Positions 27,301-36,463 of a stretch of DNA of 64,000 nucleotides are shown piece after piece (within the stretch, counting starts at the first letter, position 1; every line of letters starts with the position of its first letter). A program made the position numbers and the translations under genes. The stretch comes from Calliopsis andreniformis (Eukaryota; Arthropoda; Insecta; Hymenoptera; Andrenidae). The notes under the pieces are model-generated. The model was not told where the DNA came from and did no database searches. It saw only the letters and a list, made by a program, of their open reading frames with translations. The DNA lies in contig NC_135071.1 of NCBI RefSeq assembly GCF_051401765.1, forward strand, positions 8,348,961 through 8,412,960. The letters run 5' to 3'.

Positions 27301-30300
27301 AATATTGAAATATTCAAATTTTTAGTGCTTGAATTTTCTAATTTTAATTTTTGAAATAGAGTCATAATTAATTTTGAATGAGTAATCATAAAAACTATTT
27401 ATGCCTATGCACCATTGTAACACCTTAGAATACATAACAATTGAGCGGAATAGCATTGTATAATAGTGAATTGTAGCATATACTTCAAATATGAATAAAT
27501 CTGTGTACTAAAATTCCCATTAAAATCGGATCTTCCTAAATAGAGTATTCTTTGAAATAGAAGAATAAGGATCACCTGTTCTCCGATGGCCATACTTCAT
27601 CGCAAATGTATTTGTTGCACTTTTTGTGCTTCAACGAAGGTTGAACCAGGTTTGAGACCACAGCAATCGGAAACGATATTACCATAGCAAGGATCCAAAC
27701 AGCGAGTATTAGAAGTTGTGCTTGTCGTTTGCTAAATCTTGGCCTCAAAGGCCACATGATAGCTATGTAACGATCTATGCTGATCGCTACGAGAGTGTAC
27801 GCGCTCACCAGGACTGACACCGCCTGGAAATTTATGTTCATTTACATTTTATTATTATTTGATATTGATACGAAATATGTTTCTTAAAATGAAATTTTCA
27901 AAAATGTCTCAGGCAAAAGATGAGCGATTTTTGAGTAGATTCATAATGGAAATGTGACACTTTTTTTATATGAAAGACTGTTAGTCAGCACAGGAGTAAC
28001 TTTTACTCCTTCTTGTGTATGTATTTGATATAAGGTGAAAGTTCCTCTATGATTCATATTATTTCTAATAATCGTCAAAGGCTCATATGTCTTAGCTTTT
28101 GATCTAAGTTTCATTTAATAGAAATTGCCACTCGAAGACGAGATCAATAGTTTCAATAGTTTTCGAACGTCACTTTCCAGAGTATTCTGATCTAAACCCA
28201 ACCGCCTGGAAGCTGCATGTAATCCGAATGTTCGACACTATCGGTGATAACAGGCTGTTCCTTTGCGACGGACGACGTCCTTTGACGGTGTTATTGCAGC
28301 GTTGGTGTCACAGCTCAGTGTGAAGTCAAGAGGCAACGACGAACCTCAAGAAAAGATTCCCGTTACTATAAATTTGAATTCTTCTACTTCGAATTCTTCA
28401 GAGAATGTTTCTTTATTGTTATCTCTGGTAGCTTATGAATTTAAAATTTCAGTACACCGTTGAAAATTGTGAATGTTTTATGTAAATTGATTATTTTTCA
28501 CTATGGATAAAGAATTGCGGGAGGTGTTCGTAGAGAGGTGTCAGAAATTTTTTAGGATTTATTGGAAATCCTTGCTATTATTTGCATGTATTCACGAGCA
28601 GTTAATTATCTACGCGAAACAAAATGGTGACGCTGTTAACTTTAACATGCATACGTAAATTAAAGAAGTAAAATTAGGCATGGAACTATCTAACGAGTGA
28701 GTTTCGGAATTTTTTGATTTACTAGAAAGAGAAATAGTTTGATGGAACCTAAAACACGCGTTAACACTTTGACTGCCACGTTGGTCATATATGACCAACC
28801 ACAGTTTCTCCTGTGACACCACGGTGGTCATTGGTGACCGAAGCACTTAATCGTAACAAAGACTTGTTTTAATTTGTCGTTATCAATCGTAACCAAGGCG
28901 TCACAATGGTCACCTGTGACCACCAATATAGATACTCCCATGGCGTCCTGAGCGAAACATGTGATTTCGGCGTGGCAGTCAAAGTGTTAAGGTGCACGAA
29001 TTTGAAGCTATCTGAGTCCAAGTATCAACGAGTAGTGTGGGAGATTCGATTCGTCATCGATTACACTCAGGTATAATCGTATTTGGGAATATTCGTGATG
29101 TGTGTGAGATCGGCTGAAGCCACAGACGCAATTTCGTCATTCTTAATTTTTGTCTTATTTTAGACTATAGAATCATCCCTTGAAATTTCTCACACCTGTT
29201 GTCGAACATTTTATGTATATTTGGCCAATGTTTGGAATCATTTTCCGAATTTAAAAAAATCAAGCTTGTTTTTTTGAACACACAAGTTGATTAGCAATAA
29301 ACAACTTTATTAGGCAATTCTTTCACTATAGTGAAATAAGGAATACTGTAATTATTATTTAAAGTAATAAACTCAAGTGATTGCACTATTGACTAGTACA
29401 GTATAAAAAATAACGAATCAGTGAATTCATTTATAAATTATGTATCTTATTCTCAATTCTCACAATTCTCTTTCAAGCATTATAAAGCACAAAAAACTGA
29501 ACGATTCTTATATCTACAATTTTGTTTAACTTCACTTCATTACGAAGTTATTATACAGGGTATCCCAGAACTGGCGGTATCAGTAAAAAGCTGATACGTC
29601 ACGAAAAAGTAAGTCGAAAATGTGGACTAAAATTCGTTGTTGTCAAGTTTCATTTTTTGTGGCATGATACTTTTGCAAGTCACAGTAATCAGACTCATCA
29701 ACCAAAGTATTTAGTACTAATATCCAAAGTTTATTATAACTCTTTTTAGTATTGTGTCTCCCTTAATCATAAAGTTGTTTTTTTATCGAGTAAATAAAGG
29801 GACGTGACTATGTAAATCGTTTTTGTTTTCATGCATGCGGGTTCACGAGGTTTGAAAAGGACTTTTTAACATAAATTCGCTTTGTTAGTGTCTTTGGTGC
29901 ATTGAAACAAATTATTTTTTACTTGGTCTAGCGCATGCCGTCTGGAACGCATTTCCGCCATTGAATTCGGTAATTTATTAAAACTTTCAAGGACTGAACG
30001 ATTTTCCGTCGGTAATCTCGCGCTTGATAAATGAGAATTACGATATTAAATCTTCGTGTAAGAATACAATACCAATCCGCTCGCACAACTTGTTTCCGAT
30101 GGTCGTTTAAGGTACCGATCTTTTCGGAAGGTTAATGAATTGTCTTCATTTCGATGCAAGTAACCTTTTCGAGTAATTATGCACGTTAACGATGTTATCG
30201 TAACTGAAACTGGATTTCCGTTCAGCTGCTTCATGTTCATGAACTAGTAATTGCTTTTACCTGATTCGATCAAATTCCTACAGACAATTTAATTCTCGGT

Positions 30301-33300
30301 TACGGTTTTCTGCATGGAAAGTGTCCTTTCTCAAGGTCGAATAAGATATGAGGGTGTCGAATAATGTGGGGCCACAGGTGTATGTATTGTTCACGCGGTG
30401 ATGAAGAAATTCCTCTCAAGTGGGTGCTTTCGTTTAGATGCTCAAATGTAAGGGAAATTTTCAAGAATTTCTTTTTTGGAAAAAAGGCTACTGCGTAGAC
30501 TTGAAATCTTTCATGTAGATTTCATCCATATTTCATGTAAATGGGTGTACGTAATTTCGAGCATTGTGGAGTTGTCTTAAATTTCCATGTAGTGAATTTG
30601 TCAAATACTTTGTGTAGTTTAGAGTTTTCTGTACTATCCCTGAAATTAAATTAATTCCTAGAAAAGGAAATTGAAATTAAGCTGGAATAGAAATCGATTA
30701 TAATGAAGTAATTTTCATTAATGAAATAATGAATGAAACCAATGGTAAGAAGTCAGTTATAGAAAAGATCTATGCTTAAACAAGATATTTCGGTATATAT
30801 TATACAATAATTTTATCCAATAGAGTTTCATGTTTCTGTAGTATTGTGAACGATGAAATCTTATTAGTGGTGGAACTGCGTACAATTTAACAGCATCTAG
30901 TTTGCTTTAGGCAGCAAATAATTAATCTTACAAACATATACATAACTGATAAGATAACAGTAAGTTCAGTAACATATTTAAATTAATGTTAAAATTGCTG
31001 ATCCATAGTAAATTTTTTCAGGTGTTTTCAGATAACTTTAACAGAATTTGAACACAGTATGAACATTGCTATATTTGTTGACATTTAATAAATGAAATTA
31101 GAAATTAATTATGAAATTTTCCTAGAAAAACTTTTCTGAACAACAATTCTTAAAAAACGATGACAAAATGACTCTTAAATAACTGCTCATATATTTTTAA
31201 AAGCAATAATGAGGTTATTATCATCTTCAGCTACATCATTTTTCGCCACTAGGTTCACCTAAATCAATGACATAAATTATTCTCTCATCATGTAGTTGTT
31301 AGGGATTGATCCGTCTTTGATGCACTGTTTTCATCGATCTTGTACAGGTATGACATACAATCTCTGTTTAGTTCCCTTAATGAAGCTTTGCAGTACAATT
31401 GATTTCACTCACAGTGCGTGGAATAGCAATTCTAGAACAACGACAGAATTGTTCTGCGAAGCCTTAACTTCGATAATAGAGTTAGCGATGAACCTAATTC
31501 GGAGATTGGAAATTACGCATGCAGTCTATGTCGAAATTGAAGCGTTTATAAATTCGCTAAAGATGAAACGCATTGAAAGATAAAGCATATGGCGCAGAAA
31601 TATTAAAGTTTCCCGTCGTCGGCGAAGAAATATGGCGGACAACTGTAACGATAACTCAACAGTTTTTTGCCCCATTCTTCTACACGAAACTTTTGAACAA
31701 AGTTCTCCATTCTTTCTCACGATTCAGACAAACCAGTGTCCTTTGGTAATTTAACTCCCATGTGAAAACTGTTTTTTGATAGATTTTCATAATTCATTAG
31801 ACAGATTTATTTCTCGTCGTGGGAAGAACGTGAAATTCTTTCAACAAATAAGTTTGTTTTAGCTCTCTTCATCTTTCCTTTCTTTAACTTTCTTATTATA
31901 TATCATGCAAATTTAAAATTGTACGTGCTCACTCTGAAGAAGCTTTCCAAAATACAGGGTGGACCATGAAACGTGATCAGCTTACATTATTCTACTGCTA
32001 GTGGTCAATCGGAAATTTTTTGTCTAATATAACATGGTTTAATGAAAGCCTTAAGATAATTGTAACAAATTTTTGTTAACCCTATTTTCCTCAGAGTTTT
32101 CAAGGTCACCTTCAGTTTTGTGTAGGAAAACTTATCATTTTTGTACATCCATCATTTAGTGGATACTGAGACGAATTCAGCAAGCATCATAAAAAATATT
32201 TTTTTTTAACCTAAACAGACTAAAGAAAATTCTTAAGTGAAAGAATTTTGCAAGATTCTACTAAAGAGAAGTCGCAAGTCATGATATTGTACACTTCCCA
32301 GATCTGTTAATGGATTAGTATTAATCGTTCAACAACACTAGTAGATATTCGCAGCTAGTGAGCACCATTCTAAACATTGTTTCAATTAAGATAAATGATA
32401 TGTTTAAAATTTCTTTGGCTTAGATAAAGGAAAAATATTGATTAGAATGCTTGTCGAATTCGTCTCAATATTCGTTAACAGATAGATGTAAAAAAATTAT
32501 AGTTTTACCTATAAAAAAACGGAAGGAGACTTTGAAAGGTCTAGAAAAAAAGGTTAGTAAACAAAATTTGGTCTAATCACTTTAAAGCTCTCCTTGAACT
32601 AAGTTATATTAGCCACAAAAATTATCGATTGAACCGCTAGCAACAGAATAGTCTCAGCTGATCACATATCGTGATTTACTCTGTATAATTCGATAGTTCC
32701 GTGAATGTATAATCAGACATTCAAGTAATCACTTTTTTGATAATAATCGATGCTCAGATAATTGGAAGCTCTACTGTATTAATATTAATACCGATTTGCA
32801 TGCGGGAAATATCCAAGCATTATTTTGTATTATTTCTCCAAGAATGTAGTTCTCACGTATTTTCTTTACACAAAATTAGTTTCACGTTTCTACAATGTTA
32901 TAAGTTCATCAGCTATGTTATGAGATGATGACAAAAAGGTAATCAAAGTAATGATCATTGAACATACCTGTAGGTATAAGACAGTGGGACAAAGTTCCTG
33001 CCCAAATGGCCAGTATTGCAGTATCAGAATGCTAATAAAGGTTGGTGGCACACAGAACAGGGTCACCAAGATGTCTCCGAGGGCGAGGTTCATGATGAAG
33101 AAGTTCGTGACTGTCTTCATTCGAGGGCTACTTAGTACAACGTAGCAAACGAGGCCATTACCAGTCAAGGCGACGACGAAGATGGTGATGTAAAAAAAGT
33201 AAATGATGGCTTGGAACCAGGTTGTCGAGAAGGCACCGTACGACTGTGTGAAATGGTCACAATTGACGCTATCCTCCAGATTCGTCCAGTTCCACGGCTG

Positions 33301-33345
33301 TGTTGTTTCACTTATATTCATTGTCCATGTGTCTTCGTAGATCAT
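9533..33345 (-). CDS. RYa-R: RYamide receptor, rhodopsin-family neuropeptide GPCR (six coding exons)
   Basis: This seven-transmembrane receptor resembles Drosophila CG5811 and the NPY/RYamide group. It would couple RYamide peptides to G proteins at the plasma membrane of neurons or target tissue. Coding exons on the minus strand are 33345-32968, 27823-27576, 25328-25169, 11601-11533, 10356-10110 and 9732-9533. All junctions are GT-AG and all phases match, giving 433 aa. Visible hallmarks are N-glycosylation sites at Asn10 and Asn19, TM1 Asn63, TM2 Asp91, Cys119 paired with Cys195 or Cys200 in loop 2, DRY at 143-145, the loop-3 motif KRPPGEAE, CWLP in TM6 (277-280) and NPVIY in TM7 (318-322). 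The tail after helix 8 is about 100 residues and rich in Ser, Thr and Asn. A splice acceptor immediately precedes the ATG, so at least one 5' UTR exon lies upstream, beyond 33.36 kb. The 24-kb span comes from transposon-filled introns. Confidence 0.93.
9733..10109 (-). other. RYa-R intron 5
   Basis: This 377-bp GT-AG intron is AT-rich. Its first codons encode Asn-stop in the exon-5 frame, so retention would truncate the receptor tail. Confidence 0.8.
10110..10356 (-). CDS. RYa-R: RYa-R coding exon 5: TM7 and start of the tail
   Basis: This exon encodes residues 286-367 plus the first base of Gly368: extracellular loop 3, TM7 with HWLAMSHSCYNPVIY, helix 8 (CWMNAKYRSSF) and an Arg/Asn-rich tail start. 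The donor is GCTG|GTAACT. If that intron is retained, translation stops two codons later (TAA at 10104-10102) and gives a 369-aa form. Confidence 0.92.
10357..11532 (-). other. RYa-R intron 4
   Basis: This 1.2-kb AT-rich intron holds a long inverted repeat at 10401-10500, listed separately. I see nothing else in it. Confidence 0.8.
10401..10500. repeat. Hairpin, about 42-44-nt arms, in RYa-R intron 4
   Basis: Arms 10401-10444 and 10459-10500 are imperfect reverse complements around a 14-nt loop, best paired over GATAGGAAAATTCTATTTT and its partner. The overall size of about 100 nt is that of an insect microRNA precursor, but the sequence is very AT-rich and could be a worn miniature element. 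It lies inside the transcribed intron, so it would fold in the receptor pre-mRNA. Confidence 0.5.
11533..11601 (-). CDS. RYa-R: RYa-R coding exon 4: TM6 (69 bp)
   Basis: This very short exon encodes 23 residues (263-285), MVKMMMTVV through CWLPLNILN, which is transmembrane helix 6. It lies between a 13.6-kb and a 1.2-kb intron and is too short to notice on its own. It is supported by the TTTCAG acceptor, the AAT|GTAAGT donor, matching phase and exact fit to the family. Confidence 0.94.
12279..12340. repeat. (CT)26 microsatellite with a short (CA)n tail
   Basis: There is an uninterrupted CT dinucleotide run from 12279 to about 12330, followed by CACACACACT. The read-out is unambiguous, and a tract this long is expected to vary in length between individuals. 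Confidence 0.98.
13600..15370. repeat. Degenerate minisatellite, interrupted by an insertion
   Basis: Variants of a unit like TTTTAATGCTTTGGAATTC recur every 30-40 bases in 13600-13925 and again in 15061-15370. The two halves are the same array, separated by the element at 13926-15060. The units have diverged strongly, so the array is old. Confidence 0.7.
13926..15060. mobile_element. hAT-like non-autonomous element inside the minisatellite
   Basis: The ends are inverted (GTGCTGCAC at the left, GTGCAGCACTA at the right), and CAAGACAAGAC-type motifs lie just inside both. The flanks share TAAAATTT (13918-13925 and 15061-15068), an 8-bp direct repeat as hAT elements make. Because the host repeat is itself AT-rich and repetitive, part of that match could be chance. 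No transposase frame is preserved. Confidence 0.6.
15371..15860. other. GC-richer intronic island
   Basis: The composition is clearly less AT-rich than the surroundings, with several CpG dinucleotides, and there is no long open frame or splice-flanked exon. A conserved regulatory element is a reasonable inference. It is not shown by the sequence itself. Confidence 0.3.
16719..17274. mobile_element. MITE family A, copy 1 (reference copy)
   Basis: The ends (CAGGATGTTCGAGAACAG and the complement of GGGTGTTCGACTACAG) continue into long imperfect inverted arms containing TGTCAGAAATTTT and TAAAATAAGA. TA flanks the left end; the right TA has decayed. The core is a short tandem array of a roughly 35-bp unit. 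It encodes no protein. At least five related copies occur in this window. Confidence 0.85.
16905..17126. repeat. Tandem array, about 7 copies of a 35-bp unit
   Basis: Variants of GTCAGACACAGAGAAATCAG followed by TAGAATAAGTCCCAA repeat head to tail in the middle of the MITE. Unit length is about 33-37 bp, with point differences between units. The outermost units merge into the inverted arms, so the array appears to have grown from arm sequence. Confidence 0.85.
17460..17940. other. GC-richer island with a purine-rich strand (17740-17935)
   Basis: The first part contains CpG-bearing sequence. The second part is almost all A and G on the plus strand with several GAGA blocks. No exon is supported. 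A regulatory role (GAGA-type binding or DNA structure) is only inferred. Confidence 0.3.
18740..19270. other. GC-richer intronic patch without a supported exon
   Basis: Short open frames occur on both strands, but none shows a domain, a proper splice context or a match to the receptor. Possibly conserved non-coding DNA. Confidence 0.25.
19975..20328. mobile_element. MITE family A, copy 2 (worn)
   Basis: The arms match copy 1 (for example ACATGTTAAAATAAGATAAAAATCAAGAATAATG at the left and TTAAAATTTCTGATATTTACTC at the right). The terminal bases have decayed, and the internal array is reduced to about one unit. Confidence 0.65.
21833..22072 (-). pseudogene. Possible Tc1-like transposase N-terminal fragment
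   Basis: An 79-codon frame, richer in GC than its surroundings, reads like the helix-turn-helix part of a Tc1-type transposase: GISEIEIAATFHS, then SSATVSRKVSDV, then EGRRRGSRR. No DDE catalytic part follows. The resemblance is by eye and weak, and no inverted repeats were found beside it. Confidence 0.3.
25169..25328 (-). CDS. RYa-R: RYa-R coding exon 3: TM5 and intracellular loop 3
   Basis: This exon completes Arg209 and runs to Lys262. It encodes TM5 (LLVLQYVIPIMVLVFTY) and the loop-3 segment WGKRPPGEAE followed by RSKRK, a strongly conserved stretch of the family. The acceptor is TTACAG and the donor is GAAG|GTAAGA, in phase 0. Confidence 0.94.
25412..26340. mobile_element. Foldback element with about 200-bp arms
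   Basis: Positions 25412-25620 and 26145-26340 are reverse complements with scattered mismatches, including the matched block AAAAACTAAACGACACAT. The outer ends start close to GTCTTCCTCC and end at GGAGAGGGAC. The centre carries two short inverted GGAGGG/CCTCC stretches. No transposase is present. No clear target duplication was identified. Confidence 0.75.
26350..26992. mobile_element. Doubtful second inverted-repeat element
   Basis: GAGTGAGTTACTTAG near the left end is matched inverted by CTAAGTAACTCACCCTGTA at the right end. Inner similarity is poor, so this may be a strongly decayed TA-type MITE. Confidence 0.35.
27576..27823 (-). CDS. RYa-R: RYa-R coding exon 2: TM3 to extracellular loop 2
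   Basis: This exon encodes residues 127-208 and two bases of the Arg209 codon. It covers TM3 with SIDRYIAIMWPL, intracellular loop 2, TM4, and loop 2 with Cys195 and Cys200 and the CDEVWPS segment typical of RYamide receptors. The acceptor is TTTCCAG and the donor is AACAG|GTGATC. Confidence 0.94.
28514..29214. mobile_element. MITE family A, copy 3, carrying a nested insertion
   Basis: The left end (GGTGTTCGTAGAGAGGTGTC) and the right end (TGAAATTTCTCACACCTGTTGTCGAACA) match copy 1. Without the nested element it would be about 480 bp. The order of insertion is therefore readable: family A first, piggyBac-type second. Confidence 0.75.
28765..28986. mobile_element. piggyBac-type MITE (222 bp), nested
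   Basis: TTAA flanks both sides (28761-28764 and 28987-28990), and the inverted ends CACTTTGACTGCCACG and CGTGGCAGTCAAAGTG are perfect over 16 bp. Inside are palindromic TGGTCATATATGACCA-type motifs. There is no coding capacity. TTAA target duplication and these ends fit piggyBac mobilisation. Confidence 0.88.
29555..29760. mobile_element. One-ended TA-type DNA transposon fragment
   Basis: TA followed by CAGGGTATCCCAGAACTGGC is a typical mariner/MITE left end. No matching right end is visible, so this is a truncated copy. Its right boundary is a guess. Confidence 0.4.
31955..32683. mobile_element. Foldback MITE with about 330-bp inverted repeats (729 bp)
   Basis: The ends CAGGGTGGACC and CGTGATTTACTCTG are flanked by TA. 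The inner arms match over long stretches, for example ACTGAGACGAATTCAGCAAG against its complement at about 32460. The arms have diverged more than those of the element at 8179. No transposase is present. Confidence 0.8.
32968..33345 (-). CDS. RYa-R: RYa-R coding exon 1: N-terminus to TM3 entrance
   Basis: This exon encodes residues 1-126: a short extracellular N-terminus with two N-glycosylation sequons (NIS, NWT), TM1 with the GN motif, TM2 with NLALGD, extracellular loop 1 (YWPFG) and the conserved Cys119. It ends in LYLQ in phase 0 at a strong donor, CAG|GTATGT. A pyrimidine-rich acceptor ending CCAG lies nine bases upstream of the ATG, so the exon begins with a few bases of 5' UTR. A second in-frame Met at residue 9 is an alternative start. 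Confidence 0.93.
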
Positions 33346-33530
33346 TTTAACCTGGAAGGAGACCTTTTTATTATTGCTTATACAATTGATTATAAGAGGT
33401 GATACAGAAAATGTGCGACAGTTTCGGAGAATACATTGTACATACGAAAATAATAAAAAAGTTTGTTTATAGATGTTAGAGAGCGCTCAGTTATTTAGTT
33501 AGGTAGGTGCCAAGATAGTGCCAATATGTA

Positions 33531-33790
33531 CAGGATGTTTGACAATAGGTGTTAGAAATTTTAAAGAATAATTGCATATGCTAAAATAAGGCAACATTCT
33601 GAATTATTAATGGTTGAGAAAATGTCTGACGTACGAGTGAAATATGTCTGACTTGGGGAGCTATTCTACTGACTGATTCTACTGACGTCGGCCCTGCGTC
33701 TGACCTGAATAATGCACATCGTCGGTAGAATAAGTTCCAAGTCAGACACATTTCACACGCATTTTAGATGGATCTTTAAGGCAACGAATT
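33531..33790. mobile_element. MITE family A, copy 4 (right arm lost)
   Basis: TA and CAGGATGTTTGACAATAGG start a left arm like copy 1. The GTCTGACTTGGG and CCAAGTCAGACACATTTCACA blocks follow, and the similarity then stops. A LINE 3' fragment begins about 50 bp further on, which may have removed the right arm. Confidence 0.65.
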
Positions 33791-33839
33791 TAATTTCTAT
33801 ATAAATTTTAAAACAATTTTATTTAAGTAGCATGTATAT

Positions 33840-34080
33840 TAAAAGTTTTTTTTATTTATTATTGAACCTCAGGCGGGGTTATTAGCAATGGGCACATCGC
33901 TGTGTGTATTAACATTACAAATACAATGTTACATAATAACATAATATATAAATAAGTCAGATGTCTAACCATAAATTTTAAGGAGCTAGACTTACAAGAA
34001 CAAGCGATGTCTTTTAACATAGTTGTGTATAGTTAGTAACGATATAATGTAAGGTTTGCCTAGAAAGTCATCTGATTTAA
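33840..34080 (-). mobile_element. 5'-truncated LINE 3' end
   Basis: This stretch matches the 3' tail region of the LINE at 41.6 kb in order and orientation: GTTATTAGCAATGGGCACAT versus GTTATTAACAATATGCACAT, then the TAATGTAAGG / TAATGTGTGG block. Truncation at the 5' side is typical of LINE integration by target-primed reverse transcription. Confidence 0.6.
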
Positions 34081-34980
34081 AAGTTAATAACCTATTTTCT
34101 TACAAAATATTAATCAATTTTCAAAATGCAAAATACAAATATTTTGGATTGAAGAGTTTTTACGTCACTTTGTATGCTGCTAGACTAAATAAGAGATAAT
34201 GAATAACATTTTGTTTATTTTCATGACAACTCATCGTATTTTAAGTATAAAGAAAGTCTGACATGTATATTCGGCGAACACATAATGTCTAATTAGAGTG
34301 TGAATTTAATACCTTGTGCAACCGTCTTCATAATACAATGGGGATTAAATTTCAACGTTAATAATATTACTCCAGCTTCGACCGCGCAGCTTTTTGTATC
34401 TACCCCTTTCCCTTCGTTGAAAGAAAAAGTTGTAATCTATTTTCCTGCCTCGTTAACCAAACACGTAATTCTGCACATGAAGTATCAACTACGTAAAACA
34501 GTCTGTTTTAGGCATAATTGCAGCTCAAAGTTGTATTTCGGGCAAGAAACATCGCGTTCGAACATCAGTGCTTTTGCGGCAAACTGGCACGCGATTTAGT
34601 CAGAAAATGATAAAGATTGAGAGTTTCATAATTGTGTGCAAGCATGCAGTGATATTTAACCGAGAAATAAAACGAGACATACGTATATCGTGTTCAGCAA
34701 TTATGAACATTTAGAATTAGCAACAACTTGAATCGCTTAAAAAATTGTTCAAATCTAAACACATAGCTTTTGTTAAGACGATCATAATTGTGTGACATCT
34801 GGTAGACTAGGTTTACGATACGGAAGAATTGGGCTTGCTATTTTTGAGGAAATACACTGTCAGTTTATTGGTAATCATTTGTTAATTTGAATCGAGCAGT
34901 AAAGACCCTAGAAATCGCTTCATCGTTTTACGAGTCTGAAAAACACGTGTACTTTAGGGTCCCGAGTCTCTGCTCAATAG
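34081..34980. other. AT-rich spacer upstream of RYa-R coding exon 1
   Basis: I see no supported gene or clear repeat. A short inverted pair, TTTACGATACG (34811) and CGTATCGTAAA (34988), brackets the end of this stretch and the start of the next feature. Confidence 0.4.
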
Positions 34981-34989
34981 CAATTGACG

Positions 34990-35340
34990 TATCGTAAACA
35001 TAAAACCCGAGCGTCTTCCGTTAGCGCGCTACCCTCGGGGTCCGTCACCCTTTGGGCCTTTCCAGGGTGATGTCACCCTACGGAGTCTAACCACTACCCC
35101 ACGCGCTGTCGACAAAGGCTTCCCTCCCATGTCTGTGGTAGGAGTTTGGGGCATAACCTATCCCAGAGAGGCCTCCCTCTAAGGAGTTACGAGGATTCCT
35201 ATTTGTAAATATTTTCTCCTCCCTCTAACTCAGTTCTGTATAAAGTAAGATTCATCAAAATAAAATTAGATACAACTTAGAATTCATCGGTATCTCTGGT
35301 CCTTCGAGCTAAACCTTAGTCGGCACACCACGTGCAAAAT
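34990..35340. mobile_element. LTR-like, GC-rich remnant
   Basis: This island is much richer in GC than its flanks and has a TATA-like TATAAAGTAAG, an AATAAAAT and the end-like block CTCTGGTCCTTCGAGC. I associate that last block with insect LTR-retrotransposon ends. No gag or pol sequence is nearby, so a solo LTR or fragment is the likeliest reading. Its borders are not resolved. Confidence 0.35.
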
Positions 35341-35554
35341 TCAACAAAACCAGAAAGATCTATTGATCAACCGCTGGTCTAAATAGTTTTAATAATAAAA
35401 TACAGAATTTTTGAGAAATATGGATACAAAGAAAAATTTTTTTTACGAAAAATTTTCTGTGAAAATACAGAGTAATTTCTTTACAGACAATTACTTTCAG
35501 TTCATTAATTAAGAAATATTTGTTTAGCTGTTGTCAAACTTTTGCAGGATAGTA

Positions 35555-36463
35555 TACGAGTCTTCGATAACAGGTGTCAGAAATTTTAAGAGGTGATTCT
35601 ACACATGAAAATAAGTCCGAAACTAAGATAGACGAAACTGCGTAGGAGGCTTCATTTCCGAATTGGTAATTGTTGACAAAATGCCTAAAATACGCGTGAA
35701 ATCTGTCTGAGTTAGGACTTATTCTACTGTCGACTTTGAGTAAGAGAGCGCTCAGGCTCAACCATCACCACCGATCGTCAGCCATCAACCAAATTTCAAA
35801 CGTACATATGACAGACATGACATATCTAATAAATAAAACATAAATAATTGTCAAACAACACTACTTTATATTGTGTCTTGCATTCGTTGTATATTTTCTT
35901 TCTATTGACATAAATAAAAATATTTACTGAAAATATATAAGAGATATGTGTTTATATTGTTTGACATGTAGTGGCTGTGGTTACGTTACGACCACTAACT
36001 ACCAGCAACCGTTTACGACTGATTTATAATTTCTAACAGAAATTGAAACAGAGATTCTAACAGAATCTCAAAATATCAATTATGATTTGTTCAAAAAAGT
36101 CTGTCTGTTATAAGCGTTCAAAAATATTAAAGTAATATATTATATTGCTGTATACATATACATATGATTATTAAAATATTAATAAGATGAGACCTAACCC
36201 GGTCGAGCACAGAGAAATTAATTGAATAAGTCCCAAGTCAGTCACAGAGAAATCAGTAAAATAAGTTGCAACTCACGCACAGTAAGGTCTGTAAAATAAG
36301 TCCCAAGTCAGACACATTTCATGTGAATATTAGGCGTGTTCTCAGTAATTAATAATTCTGAAACAAAGTTTCAAATGCAATTCTGTCATTCTTGATTTTC
36401 GTCCTATTTTGTCATGTAGAATTACTTCTTAAAATTTCTGACATATGTTATCCAATATCCTGT
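35555..36463. mobile_element. MITE family A, copy 5, enlarged
   Basis: The left end (TCTTCGATAACAGGTGTCAG) and right end (GACATATGTTATCCAATATCCTG, then TA) match the family. About 450 bp of unrelated AT-rich sequence (about 35745-36200) interrupts it, and three or four 35-bp units (AGTCCCAAGTCAGACACA type) remain at 36205-36330. Confidence 0.65.

Larger units (their letters stand above)
25329..27575 (-). other. RYa-R intron 2
   Basis: This 2.2-kb intron is largely made of two inverted-repeat elements, one clear (25412-26340) and one doubtful (26350-26990). I see no gene in the rest. Confidence 0.8.
27824..32967 (-). other. RYa-R intron 1 (within the coding region)
   Basis: This 5.1-kb intron contains a family-A MITE with a nested piggyBac-type MITE, a one-ended TIR fragment and a large foldback element. 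The remaining sequence, for example 29760-31954, includes a slightly GC-richer patch near 29930-30250 but no supported gene. Confidence 0.8.

Noticed and set aside
35020..35110. tRNA-like A-box on the minus strand (GGTAGTGGTTAGACTCC)
   Set aside because: I could not find a B-box at the right distance or a cloverleaf fold. It may be a SINE-like trace or chance.
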